A DNA stretch of 37,297 nt from an uncultured Sphingomonadales bacterium (GTDB lineage Bacteria > Pseudomonadota > Alphaproteobacteria > Sphingomonadales > Sphingomonadaceae), in the NCBI GenBank assembly GCA_903923465.1, contig CAIXXP010000187.1, positions 1 through 37,297 on the forward strand. The letters are read 5' to 3'. How positions within the stretch are numbered: position 1 is the first letter of the stretch; every line of letters starts with the position of its first letter. Under the pieces are notes generated by a model. The model was not told where the DNA came from, ran no database searches, and worked only from the letters and a program-made list of their open reading frames with translations. Shown piece by piece: positions 16,699 through 23,680 of the stretch. The position numbers and the translations under genes were made by a program.

Positions 16699-17493
16699 GT
16701 GACCACCGAGCCTGTTCTGACCGAGACCATCGGCCACACCCTCGTTATCACCATCAACCGGCCAGAGGCGCGCAACTCGATCAACGCCGCCGTGCATCTG
16801 GGCATTGGCGAGGCGATGGAGCGCGCCGAGCACGACCCCGAGATCCGGGTGGTGGTGCTGACCGGCGCGGGGGACAGGGCGTTTTGCGCCGGTGCGGATC
16901 TGGTGGCCCTGTCGCGCGGCGAGGCGCTGATGCCGGGGGAGCCGGAAAAGGCGGCATGGGGGTTTGCCGGTTTCGTCAAACATCCGATTTCCAAGCCGGT
17001 GATCGCGGCGGTCAATGGTTTCGCGCTGGGCGGCGGCACCGAGCTGGCGCTGGCCAGCGATCTGGTGGTGGCGGCCGACAGTGCCCAATTCGGCCTGCCG
17101 GAGGTGAAACGCGGCATCATCGCCGGGGCGGGCGGCGCATTCCGGCTGGCCCAGCAATTGCCGCGCAAGCTGGCCATGGAATTCCTGTTGACCGGCGAGC
17201 CTTTCAGCGCAGCGCGCGCGCTGGAGCTGGGGCTGGTGAATGCGGTGGTGCCGCTGGATGGGCTGATGCCCGCCGCGCTGGCCCTGGCCGAAAAGATCGC
17301 CGCGAATGCGCCGCTCTCGGTGCAGGCCTCCAAGCGGATCGCGATGGGCATCGTCGATGGCAGGCAGGCCGCCGATGACGCATTCTGGCAACAATCCGGC
17401 AGCGAGGCGCGCGCGGTGATGCGCAGCGAGGATGCGAAGGAAGGCCCCCGCGCCTTTGCCGAAAAGCGTGCCCCCGCGTGGAAGGCACGCTGA
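16699..17493 (+). CDS. Enoyl-CoA hydratase
   Basis: This 264-residue crotonase has the full classical active site: AFCAGADL (61-68), E115 in GGGTELALASD and E135 in GLPEVKRG, then AGAGGAFRL. It should add water to trans-2-enoyl-CoA. The start is GTG 16699, with AGGAG nine bases upstream; an upstream in-frame ATG at 16651 lacks a ribosome site. The stop overlaps the ATG of the following thiolase-like gene (TGATG), implying coupled translation. Of the four stand-alone crotonases here this is the only one that keeps both glutamates. Confidence 0.92.
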   Translation: MTTEPVLTETIGHTLVITINRPEARNSINAAVHLGIGEAMERAEHDPEIRVVVLTGAGDRAFCAGADLVALSRGEALMPGEPEKAAWGFAGFVKHPISKPVIAAVNGFALGGGTELALASDLVVAADSAQFGLPEVKRGIIAGAGGAFRLAQQLPRKLAMEFLLTGEPFSAARALELGLVNAVVPLDGLMPAALALAEKIAANAPLSVQASKRIAMGIVDGRQAADDAFWQQSGSEARAVMRSEDAKEGPRAFAEKRAPAWKAR

Positions 17494-19007
17494 TGACCGG
17501 CTTCGATCCAGACCGCATTCCCGTCATCATCGGCGTGGGCCAGGTGAACGACCGGCCCGAGGATCCCGATGCGGGCCTCGATTCGCTGGGGCTGTTGGCG
17601 GCGGCCCTGCGCGAGGCCGAGCGCGATGCCAAAAGCGACCGGAGCGGGGACATCCTCGCCCGGCTCGACAGTCTGGCGATCGTCGACCAGATCAGCTTTC
17701 GCGAACTGGGCAATCTGTGCGCACCGCTGGCCGCCGCGATCGGGGCCAACCCGCGGGTCAATTACCAATCGCCCGCGCCGCATGGCGACACGCCGATCCG
17801 CCTGCTGAACGAGGCGGCCAACCGCATCGGCGCCGGCGAAATCGCGCTGGCGGCGGTTGTGGGCGGCGAGGCGCTGCGCACGGCGGCGGGGCGGATGGCG
17901 AAGAAAAAGGGCGCCGGCGAGGCCCCGTTCGACGCGATGCGCGCCGCCTCCACCCGGCGCGAGCCGACCTCTGCCCAGCGGTATGGCCTTTCCGCACCGG
18001 TGGATGTTTATCCGCTGTATGAAAACGCCACGCGGGCGGCGTGGGGCCAGTCGCTGACCGAGGCGCAGGCCGAGAGTGCCGAGATCTGGTCGCGGTTCAG
18101 CGAAGTGGCGGCGGCGGGCGAAGGGGCGTGGATTCGCCAGCCCGCCTCGCCGGCCGAGATCCTGGCGGAGGGGCCCCGCAACCGCCCGCTGGCCTTTCCC
18201 TATACCAAGCTGATGGTTGCCAATTCCTCGGTGAACCAGGGCGCGGGCTTCATCGTCGCCAGCCTGGCCGAGGCGCGGCGCCTGGGTATTTCCGAAGGCC
18301 GGATGATCCATGTCGGCATGGGTGCGGCGGCCAAGGAGCCGGGCAACGTCCTGCTGCGCGACCGCTTCGACTATTCGGTGAGCATGGAGACGGCGATTCG
18401 CCAGACGCTGGCGCTGAACGGCGTGACCGGGGCGGACTGCGATTTTGTCGAGCTTTACAGCTGCTTTCCCTGCGTGCCTAAAATGGCGCGCCGCATCCTC
18501 GATTGGCCGGTGGAACGGCCGGCCAGCGTGTTCGGCGGGTTGACCTTTGGCGGTGGGCCGATCGCCAATTACATGAGCCACGCGGTGGTGGCGATGGTGG
18601 ACAAGCTGCGGGCGGGCGGGCGCAATGGCTTCCTCTTCGCCAATGGCGGCTTTGCCACCGATAACCACTGTATCGTGCTGTCGAACCAGCCGATGGCGGC
18701 GACCTTCCCGCAGGATTTCGATTTTCAGGAGCAGGCCGATGCGGCGCGCGGAGCTATTCCGCCGCTGGAGGAAGCCTATTGCGGCCCGGCCAGCGTGGAA
18801 AGCTACACCGTGTTTCACGACAGGGCCGGCGAGCCGACATCTGGCGTGGTGGTGGCGCGGGGCGCACAGGGGCAGCGCACGCTGGCGCATGTGGATACCA
18901 GCGATGGCGACCTGCTGGCGTTCTTCACCTCGGGCGCGGCGCAGCCCGTGGGTGCGGCCGGGCGGATTGTTGATCGGGGCGCGGCTGGCCGTTTCTGGCT
19001 CGCCTGA
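17493..19007 (+). CDS. Thiolase-like protein (type 1 with extra C-terminal domain), no nucleophilic Cys
   Basis: This 504-residue protein has a thiolase fold (IPVIIGVGQVNDRPED at the start, SLAIVDQISF, VGGEALRTA) but the nucleophile loop reads YQSPAPHGDTP (91-101) with no Cys. The second catalytic Cys region is NGGFATDNHCIVL and the GHPxGATG motif is replaced by FGGLTFGGGPIANY. The last 100 residues (SGVVVARGAQGQRTLAHVDT onward) form an additional small beta domain as in thiolase-like protein type 1. It cannot be a normal thiolase; an aldolase-like, binding or other lyase role is possible. Start ATG 17493 overlaps the preceding stop; GGAAGG lies upstream. It is followed 11 bp later by an SDR. 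Confidence 0.8.
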   Translation: MTGFDPDRIPVIIGVGQVNDRPEDPDAGLDSLGLLAAALREAERDAKSDRSGDILARLDSLAIVDQISFRELGNLCAPLAAAIGANPRVNYQSPAPHGDTPIRLLNEAANRIGAGEIALAAVVGGEALRTAAGRMAKKKGAGEAPFDAMRAASTRREPTSAQRYGLSAPVDVYPLYENATRAAWGQSLTEAQAESAEIWSRFSEVAAAGEGAWIRQPASPAEILAEGPRNRPLAFPYTKLMVANSSVNQGAGFIVASLAEARRLGISEGRMIHVGMGAAAKEPGNVLLRDRFDYSVSMETAIRQTLALNGVTGADCDFVELYSCFPCVPKMARRILDWPVERPASVFGGLTFGGGPIANYMSHAVVAMVDKLRAGGRNGFLFANGGFATDNHCIVLSNQPMAATFPQDFDFQEQADAARGAIPPLEEAYCGPASVESYTVFHDRAGEPTSGVVVARGAQGQRTLAHVDTSDGDLLAFFTSGAAQPVGAAGRIVDRGAAGRFWLA

Positions 19008-19018
19008 GGGGAACGGAC

Positions 19019-19786
19019 ATGGCGACATTTGATCTGACCGGGCGCACCGCGCTGGTCGCGGGCGCTTCTTCCGGGATTGGCGCGCAATTCGCCGTGAAGC
19101 TGGCGGAGGCCGGGGCCCGCGTGGTGCTGGGCGCGCGCCGCACCGATTTGACCGGCCAGCTGGCCGAGCGCCTGCGCGCCGAGGGGCATGAGGCGCTGGC
19201 CGTGGCGATGGACGTGACCGACGAGGCCTCGGTGGTCGCGGCCTTCGATGCGGCAGAGGCGGCTTTCGGCACGGTGCATTCAATCATCGCCAACGCCGGC
19301 ATCAGCGCGCCGGGCCGCACCACCGATGCGTCGCTGGACAAGGTGCGGCAGATTATCGACACGAACTATACCGGCACCTATCTGGTGTGTCGCGAGGCGG
19401 CGCGGCGGCTGATCGCCAGCGGCGCGCGCGAGCGGCAGGACGGGCGGATGGTGCTGATCTCGTCGATCACGGCGGCGCTGACCGGCGCGGGAGACACGGC
19501 CTATTCCTCATCGAAGGCGGCGGTGAACCATCTGGGCCGGGTGCTGGCGCGCGAGTGGGTGAACCAGGGCATCAATGTGAATGTGATCAGCCCGGGCTAT
19601 ATCATGACCGAGCTGAGCGAAGGCTTCCTCACCGGCGAGGCGGGCCAGCGTTATATCGCCAGCTTCCGCCGCAAGCGGCTGCTGCCCAACGATGCGCTGG
19701 ACGACATGGTGCTATACCTGTCGTCAGACGCATCGGTGCATGTGACCGGCGCGAACATCACCATTGATGACGGCCAGTCACTCTAG
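19019..19786 (+). CDS. Short-chain dehydrogenase/reductase (classical)
   Basis: This 255-residue classical SDR has GASSGIGAQ (15-23), NAG in IIANAGIS (89-96), S148/S149, Y162 and K166 (TAYSSSKAAV), and the SPGYIMTELSE segment after the active site. It is NAD(P)-dependent, acting on a hydroxy- or keto-group of a pathway intermediate. GAGGGG precedes ATG 19019. It is the last gene of the plus-strand array and lies 11 bp after the thiolase-like gene, so it is almost certainly co-expressed with it. Unlike the SDRs at 474 and 3432 its active site is complete, so ordinary dehydrogenase activity is expected. Substrate unknown. Confidence 0.88.
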   Translation: MATFDLTGRTALVAGASSGIGAQFAVKLAEAGARVVLGARRTDLTGQLAERLRAEGHEALAVAMDVTDEASVVAAFDAAEAAFGTVHSIIANAGISAPGRTTDASLDKVRQIIDTNYTGTYLVCREAARRLIASGARERQDGRMVLISSITAALTGAGDTAYSSSKAAVNHLGRVLAREWVNQGINVNVISPGYIMTELSEGFLTGEAGQRYIASFRRKRLLPNDALDDMVLYLSSDASVHVTGANITIDDGQSL

Positions 19787-19824
19787 GCGCTCGCTTAGGC
19801 GATGCGCCGGGCAGCGGGTGCGCG

Positions 19825-19893
19825 AATCAATACTCCCGGAATCGATCCCCCCGGAATCAATTCCCCCCAATCAATCCCCCAATCAATCCAGCG
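19825..19893. repeat. Minisatellite of AATCAATCCCCC-like units
   Basis: Five consecutive units (starts 19825, 19840, 19855, 19869, 19881; lengths 15, 15, 14, 12 and about 13) share AATC(A/G)AT followed by a C-rich tail. The last units run through the stop codon and final codons of the DUF35 gene on the minus strand, in the convergent junction with the SDR gene. Confidence 0.8.
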
Positions 19894-20278
19894 TGAAATA
19901 GGGCACGAAGACTTCCTCGCGCTGTTCGAAGGCGACGGAAACCGGCTTGCCGATGGCGATGTCGGCCAGATCGTCGCAGCGCAGCTGGGCGGTGATTCGC
20001 ACGCCGGGCTGATCGTCCAGATCGACGATGGCCAGCGCATAAGGCACTTCCAGATCGGGAATCCACTGCTGGCGGTTGATGGTGAAGGTGTGCACCGTGC
20101 CGCGACCGCTGGCCAGCATCGGCGCCACATCGCGCGACAGGCAGACCGGGCAAACCAGCTGCGGCGGGTTGATCCGGTGATCGCAGGCCTTGCAGGCCAT
20201 GATGCGCAGCTCGCCCCTCTCGCCCGCAGTCCAGTAGGCTTCGTTTTCGGGCGTAATCTCGGGCAGAGGCAGTGGCAT
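19883..20278 (-). CDS. DUF35 / Zn-ribbon OB-fold acyl-CoA-binding protein
   Basis: This 131-residue protein has an N-terminal helix (PEITPENEAYW), a zinc ribbon with C29-x2-C32 and C43-x2-C46, and an OB-fold (GTVHTFTINRQQ, PYALAIVDLDD, GVRITAQL). This is the DUF35 architecture. DUF35 proteins or domains partner SCP2-type thiolases; the best-known case is the Ltp2 aldolase of cholesterol side-chain degradation. The lipid-transfer-protein gene starts divergently 125 bp away, so they are probable partners. Start ATG 20278 has AGGA 11 bases upstream; longer upstream frames run into the neighbour. The stop codon lies in a minisatellite. Confidence 0.87.
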   Translation of the reverse strand: MPLPLPEITPENEAYWTAGERGELRIMACKACDHRINPPQLVCPVCLSRDVAPMLASGRGTVHTFTINRQQWIPDLEVPYALAIVDLDDQPGVRITAQLRCDDLADIAIGKPVSVAFEQREEVFVPYFTLD

Positions 20279-20312
20279 GTGAACAATATCCTTCCCAAAA
20301 ACCGACGGCTTG

Positions 20313-20331
20313 TTAGTAACGGTGTTCGTAA
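20313..20331. promoter_or_regulatory. Candidate operator in the DUF35/Ltp divergent promoter
   Basis: TTAGTAACGGTGTTCGTAA is an interrupted inverted repeat, TTA-N2-AAC-N3-GTT-N2-TAA, with 12 symmetric positions, located between the two divergent starts (20278 and 20403). A single dimeric repressor here could control both genes. The AAC/GTT half-sites recall the KstR steroid-regulator motif but the spacer is three, not two, so identity is not claimed. Confidence 0.45.
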
Positions 20332-20402
20332 TCGGGCGAGGCGGCAGACGCAAGCCCGACGAAGGGCCGCAAAGCATGGGCCCGGCAATGAAAGGGATCA
20401 GG

Positions 20403-21566
20403 ATGAAAGCGGCAATCACGGGTATTGGCATGTCGAAGGTGGGGCGCAACCTCAACCGCCCCTGCATCGAGCTGCTGGCCGATGCGGCGCAGGAAGCGCT
20501 GGCCGATGCCGGCCTGACGCGCGACGATATCGACGGGCTGACCACCTATCCCGGCAAGGCCAATGGCGGGCCGGGCATGTCGCCGCTGGGCATCACCGAG
20601 GTGCATGAGGCGCTGGGGCTGAACACGCGCTGGCATTCCGGCGGTTCGGAAGGCCCGGCGCAGATGGCGCCGATCATGGTGGCGGCCATGGCGGTTTCCA
20701 CCGGCATGGCGCGGCATGTGATGTGCTTTCGCGCGCTGACCGAATCCTCTTCGCAATCGGCGGGCAACCGGGCCAGCGTGGTCGGCGGCGGCGGCGGCAG
20801 AATGGGCGGATGGGCCGCTGGGCTGGCGACGGTCGGCGCGGTTTCCGCCGCCAACTGGGCCGCGCAATTCGCCCAGCGCCGCGCCTATGAATTCGGCGCC
20901 ACGCGCGAGCAGCTTGGCGTGCAATGCGTGCTGCAACGCGCCAATGCCCAGCTCAACCCGCGCGCGGTGTTCAACGGCAAGACCATGACCATGGAGGACT
21001 ACCTGTCCTCGCGCATGATCTCCGATCCGCTCGGCATGCTCGATTGCGACATTCCTATCGACGGCGCCTGCGTGGTGATCGTCTCGGCTGCCGACGCCGC
21101 CAAGGACCTGCGCAAGGCACCGCTGTCCATTGCCAGCATGGGCGCCGGCCTTAACCGCGACAGTTGGGACCAGCGCCCCGACCTGACCCAGATGGCCGCG
21201 CTCGAATCCGCGCAGACCATGTGGGCCAAAACGGATTTCAAGCCCGACGATATCGACGTGGCGGGCCTCTATGACGGCTTCAGCACCTTCGTGCCGATGT
21301 GGCTGGAGGCCTTTGGCGTTTGCGCCAGGGGCGAGGGCGAGGCCTTCATCGCCGCGGGCGGCACGGGGCTGACCGGGGCCACCCCCACCAACACCGGCGG
21401 TGGCCAGCTTTCCGCCGGGCGCCTGCATGGCTTTGGCCATCTGCACGAAGTGTGCACCCAGCTGTGGGGCGAGGGCGGCGGCCGGCAGGTGGCCGATGCC
21501 CGCACCGGCGTGGTCGGCATGGGCGGCGGGCCGCTGGCCGGGGCGATGTTGCTGCATCGGGGGTGA
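20403..21566 (+). CDS. Lipid-transfer-protein-like thiolase (SCP2-thiolase family)
   Basis: This 387-residue thiolase-fold protein lacks the Cys nucleophile: the loop reads RWHSGGSEGPAQ (76-87). The LYDGFS motif (289-294) carries Y290, at the place of a catalytic Tyr in Ltp2-type retro-aldolases, but the second Tyr region reads AGRLHGFGHLHE with Arg at 340, and NTHGG is NTGGGQLSAG. It may be an aldolase-type C-C lyase with the DUF35 protein encoded divergently, or another acyl-CoA-binding activity. ATG 20403 follows AAAGGGATCAGG; an in-frame ATG 15 bases earlier is possible. It is followed by a convergent junction with the P450 gene that contains repeat copy 2. Confidence 0.83.
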   Translation: MKAAITGIGMSKVGRNLNRPCIELLADAAQEALADAGLTRDDIDGLTTYPGKANGGPGMSPLGITEVHEALGLNTRWHSGGSEGPAQMAPIMVAAMAVSTGMARHVMCFRALTESSSQSAGNRASVVGGGGGRMGGWAAGLATVGAVSAANWAAQFAQRRAYEFGATREQLGVQCVLQRANAQLNPRAVFNGKTMTMEDYLSSRMISDPLGMLDCDIPIDGACVVIVSAADAAKDLRKAPLSIASMGAGLNRDSWDQRPDLTQMAALESAQTMWAKTDFKPDDIDVAGLYDGFSTFVPMWLEAFGVCARGEGEAFIAAGGTGLTGATPTNTGGGQLSAGRLHGFGHLHEVCTQLWGEGGGRQVADARTGVVGMGGGPLAGAMLLHRG

Positions 21567-21586
21567 GGTTCGAGGGACGGGGGAAG

Positions 21587-21756
21587 ACTTGGGGGTGTTA
21601 CACCCCCAAACCCCATTACTGTTGACGTTGGTGCGCAATATTGGCGTCGCGCCTCGCCGCAAAGCGGCTATAACAGCCTGCGGAGCGGCGGCCTTGCGCT
21701 AGGATGAACCCCTGGCGCCATGCCGACAGGGAAGGGGTGCAGGGGCTAGCCCCTGC
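21587..21756. repeat. Dispersed intergenic repeat, copy 2
   Basis: Lies between the convergent Ltp (ends 21566) and P450 (ends 21773) genes. It opens with a perfect hairpin at 21589-21609 (arms TTGGGGGTGT / ACACCCCCAA around one T), continues with ACCCCATTACTG and a GCGGCTATA block, and closes with the perfect palindrome GCAGGGGCTAGCCCCTGC at 21739-21756. The same elements in the same order and orientation occur near 2119 and 32583. Confidence 0.85.
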
Positions 21757-21772
21757 ATAGTCCCCCCTGCCT

Positions 21773-23056
21773 TCACACCTCCCAAACGATCGGCAGATTG
21801 CGCACCGACAGCAGCCCGGGCACCACCGTGGTGTCGGCGCCCGGCTTCACCCGGAAGGGCTGCGGGATGCGGGTGAACCACTCGTCCAGCAGCACGCGCA
21901 ATTCGCGCCGGGCCAGATGCGCGCCAAGGCACATGTGCACGCCGCCGACGAAGGTGAAGTGCCGGTTGGCCTTGCGCTCGGGGTCGAACACATGCGGGGC
22001 ATCGAACTGCGCTTCGTCGAAATTGCCCGACGAGTTGAAGCACATCACCGTATCGCCGGCCTTCATCTGCACCCCATGCCATTCCAGATCGGTGGTGAGC
22101 AGCCGCACGGAATTGACCAGCGGCTGCATGCGCAGGAACTCTTCCACGGCGGTGGGGATGAGAGACCGGTCGGCGCGGATGCGCTGTTGCAGGGCCTGGT
22201 CCATCGCCAGCCGGCGGAACATCTGGCTGACGGTGGAGGCCACGGTATCCAGCCCGCCCAGCCACAGGAACCAGGTCATGCCGATCACCTCGTCGTCGGT
22301 GAGCGGGCGCTTGCCATCCTGATTTTCGGCCTCGATCTGGCCGTTGGCGATGAAGCTGCCGAGGGTCTCGTCGGGGCTTGCCCGCTTTTCGGCGATGAAG
22401 CCGCGCAGATAGGCCAGAATGCCGGTTACCGCCGCCGCTTTCGTGGCCAGCGAATCCTCGTGCAGAATGTCCCATTCCCAGGCGAGGAACTGGTCGAACA
22501 TGGTGAAGGGAAAGCCCATCAGGTCCAGGAACACCCGCACCGGAAAGACGCGGCCGAAATCGTGGGATGCGTCGACCTCGCCCTTTTGCGCGAAGCTGTC
22601 GATCATGCCGCCGATGGTGGCGCGGATGCGCGGCTCCATCGTCTTCATCGCCACCGGGGTGAACCATGGGTTGAGGAACTTGCGGTATTTGGCGTGGTCC
22701 GGCGGATCAATGCCCAGCGGTATCGAGGGGAAGGTCTCGCCGGCCAGCGCCTGGAACTGCGCCGCGCCTTTCGTTGAGAACAGCGTGTGGTCCTCGTAGA
22801 CGCGGCGGATGTCGTCGTAGTGCGACACCACCCACGAGCCATGTTCGGCACCGGGTGATGGCCAGGGGTAGAAATGGATGCGCGGCATCTCGGCCGAGCG
22901 CATCACGTCGCAGGTGAGGTAGGGGTCGGCCAGATCGTTGGCGATCTTGCCATTGGCAAAGCGCGTGTCGAGCACCAGCTCTGCCGGGACATGGGCGGGG
23001 GCGGGTGGCGCGTCGGCCGGGGCGGGGCCGATCGGGAATGTGGTGGTCGTGGTCAT
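21773..23056 (-). CDS. Cytochrome P450
   Basis: This 427-residue soluble bacterial P450 has the I-helix oxygen-activation motif GGLDT (267-271), K-helix E306-x-x-R309 and the haem loop FVGGVHMCLG with thiolate ligand C376. H121 in DPPDHAKYR is the usual haem-propionate residue. It would hydroxylate a hydrophobic substrate using electrons from a ferredoxin system; no ferredoxin or reductase gene is in the window. ATG 23056 overlaps the preceding stop by one base (TGATG), with GGAAGG upstream, so it is coupled to the membrane-protein gene. The unit is preceded by a GTAAA-N6-TTTAC operator shared with the TetR gene at 27429. Substrate not deducible; the setting suggests a terpenoid or steroid-like compound. 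Confidence 0.92.
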   Translation of the reverse strand: MTTTTTFPIGPAPADAPPAPAHVPAELVLDTRFANGKIANDLADPYLTCDVMRSAEMPRIHFYPWPSPGAEHGSWVVSHYDDIRRVYEDHTLFSTKGAAQFQALAGETFPSIPLGIDPPDHAKYRKFLNPWFTPVAMKTMEPRIRATIGGMIDSFAQKGEVDASHDFGRVFPVRVFLDLMGFPFTMFDQFLAWEWDILHEDSLATKAAAVTGILAYLRGFIAEKRASPDETLGSFIANGQIEAENQDGKRPLTDDEVIGMTWFLWLGGLDTVASTVSQMFRRLAMDQALQQRIRADRSLIPTAVEEFLRMQPLVNSVRLLTTDLEWHGVQMKAGDTVMCFNSSGNFDEAQFDAPHVFDPERKANRHFTFVGGVHMCLGAHLARRELRVLLDEWFTRIPQPFRVKPGADTTVVPGLLSVRNLPIVWEV

Positions 23057-23409
23057 CAGATCTGTCCTTCCGCAGGGTGGTGGCGGCCGAGCAGCAGGTG
23101 GGCGAAGCTGCCATCGCCACCAAAGCTGCGCACCAGCAGATAGGCGAGGCTGAAGCAGCCGCCGCCGACAAAGGCGCCCATGGCGATGAGCGGGCCCAGC
23201 CACTTGTTCGTCGCCGTGAGACCAAGCCACAGGCCCATCAGCACCAGATGCGCGGCAAAGTCTATGTTGAACTGGCCGCGCCAGGGGTGGGCCATGTCGC
23301 CCATGAAGAATTGGCCGGCGGACGCCGTGCCCATCATGTGGATGGCGCGAAAAGTGGCCCAGGCCACCACCAGCCATAATGCCAGTAGGATCAATCTGAT
23401 CAGGCGCAT
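23056..23409 (-). CDS. Small membrane protein (possibly DUF2834-like), paired with P450
   Basis: This 117-residue protein has three predicted membrane segments, about 4-24, 50-66 and 70-95, with a conserved-looking loop GDMAHPWRGQFNIDFAAH between the first two. The PW-R-x-QFN-x-D pattern recalls DUF2834 membrane proteins, a tentative match. Start ATG 23409 has GGAG eight bases upstream; GTG 23412 is one codon earlier. It overlaps the P450 start, so the two are co-translated. No enzymatic residues are visible. It could help substrate uptake or bring the P450 near the membrane, but this is only suggested by the pairing. Confidence 0.75.
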   Translation of the reverse strand: MRLIRLILLALWLVVAWATFRAIHMMGTASAGQFFMGDMAHPWRGQFNIDFAAHLVLMGLWLGLTATNKWLGPLIAMGAFVGGGCFSLAYLLVRSFGGDGSFAHLLLGRHHPAEGQI

Positions 23410-23446
23410 CACATTCTCTCCCGCTTCTATCGAGCTTTCGCCGGCA

Positions 23447-23551
23447 TCAGCCAGCGGGGCCGCGCTCAGAGAGGATCACTGGTGCGGGTTCGTCCGTCTT
23501 ACCAGGTGGGGCCGCGCGCATACCGCCACAGGCGGCGCACGATAAATCCAT
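23447..23551 (-). CDS. Possible 34-residue leader ORF with CxxC motif
   Basis: The minus strand from 23551 reads ATG GAT TTA TCG TGC..., encoding MDLSCAACGGMRAAPPGK, then 16 more residues before TGA at 23447. It is preceded by GGAGAGG nine bases before the ATG and lies between the operator at 23586-23605 and the membrane-protein start (38-bp gap). The CAACGG cluster and the unusual TTA codon are noteworthy. It may be a regulatory leader peptide or chance; nothing recognisable. Confidence 0.25.
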   Translation of the reverse strand: MDLSCAACGGMRAAPPGKTDEPAPVILSERGPAG

Positions 23552-23585
23552 CAGGCGAGTCCTCTCCAGAACGGCCACCCGCCCT

Positions 23586-23605
23586 ATGTAAACCCGTATT
23601 TACTT
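23586..23605. promoter_or_regulatory. TetR-type operator upstream of the P450 unit
   Basis: ATGTAAACCCGTATTTACTT contains the inverted repeat GTAAA-N6-TTTAC. Its reverse complement matches the 27401-27420 element at 17 of 20 bases, differing only in the central triplet, and both sites have the same orientation relative to the gene they precede. It lies 177 bp upstream of the membrane-protein start and 35 bp upstream of the leader ORF. The likely ligand is the TetR protein encoded at 27429. Confidence 0.7.
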
Positions 23606-23680
23606 GCCGACAAGGGAGATGCGCGAGATTAAATCGTGGTCGCGCGGGGGCGGCACGGCGCGGTTGCGTGTGTCGGCGGC

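Noticed and set aside
15279..19283. Open frame of 1334 codons on the minus strand opposite the thiolase, crotonase, thiolase-like and SDR genes
   Set aside because: It is antisense to four recognisable genes, has low-complexity Arg/Gly/His-rich translation and no known domain; GC-rich codon bias creates such shadows.
19825..19893. CRISPR-like repeat array
   Set aside because: Units are 12-15 bp without spacers; a minisatellite, not CRISPR.
2362..21566. Definite assignment to steroid C/D-ring degradation
   Set aside because: Suggestive families are present, but IpdA/IpdB-like CoA transferase, EchA20-type hydrolase and ring dioxygenases are not in the window, so the substrate stays open.
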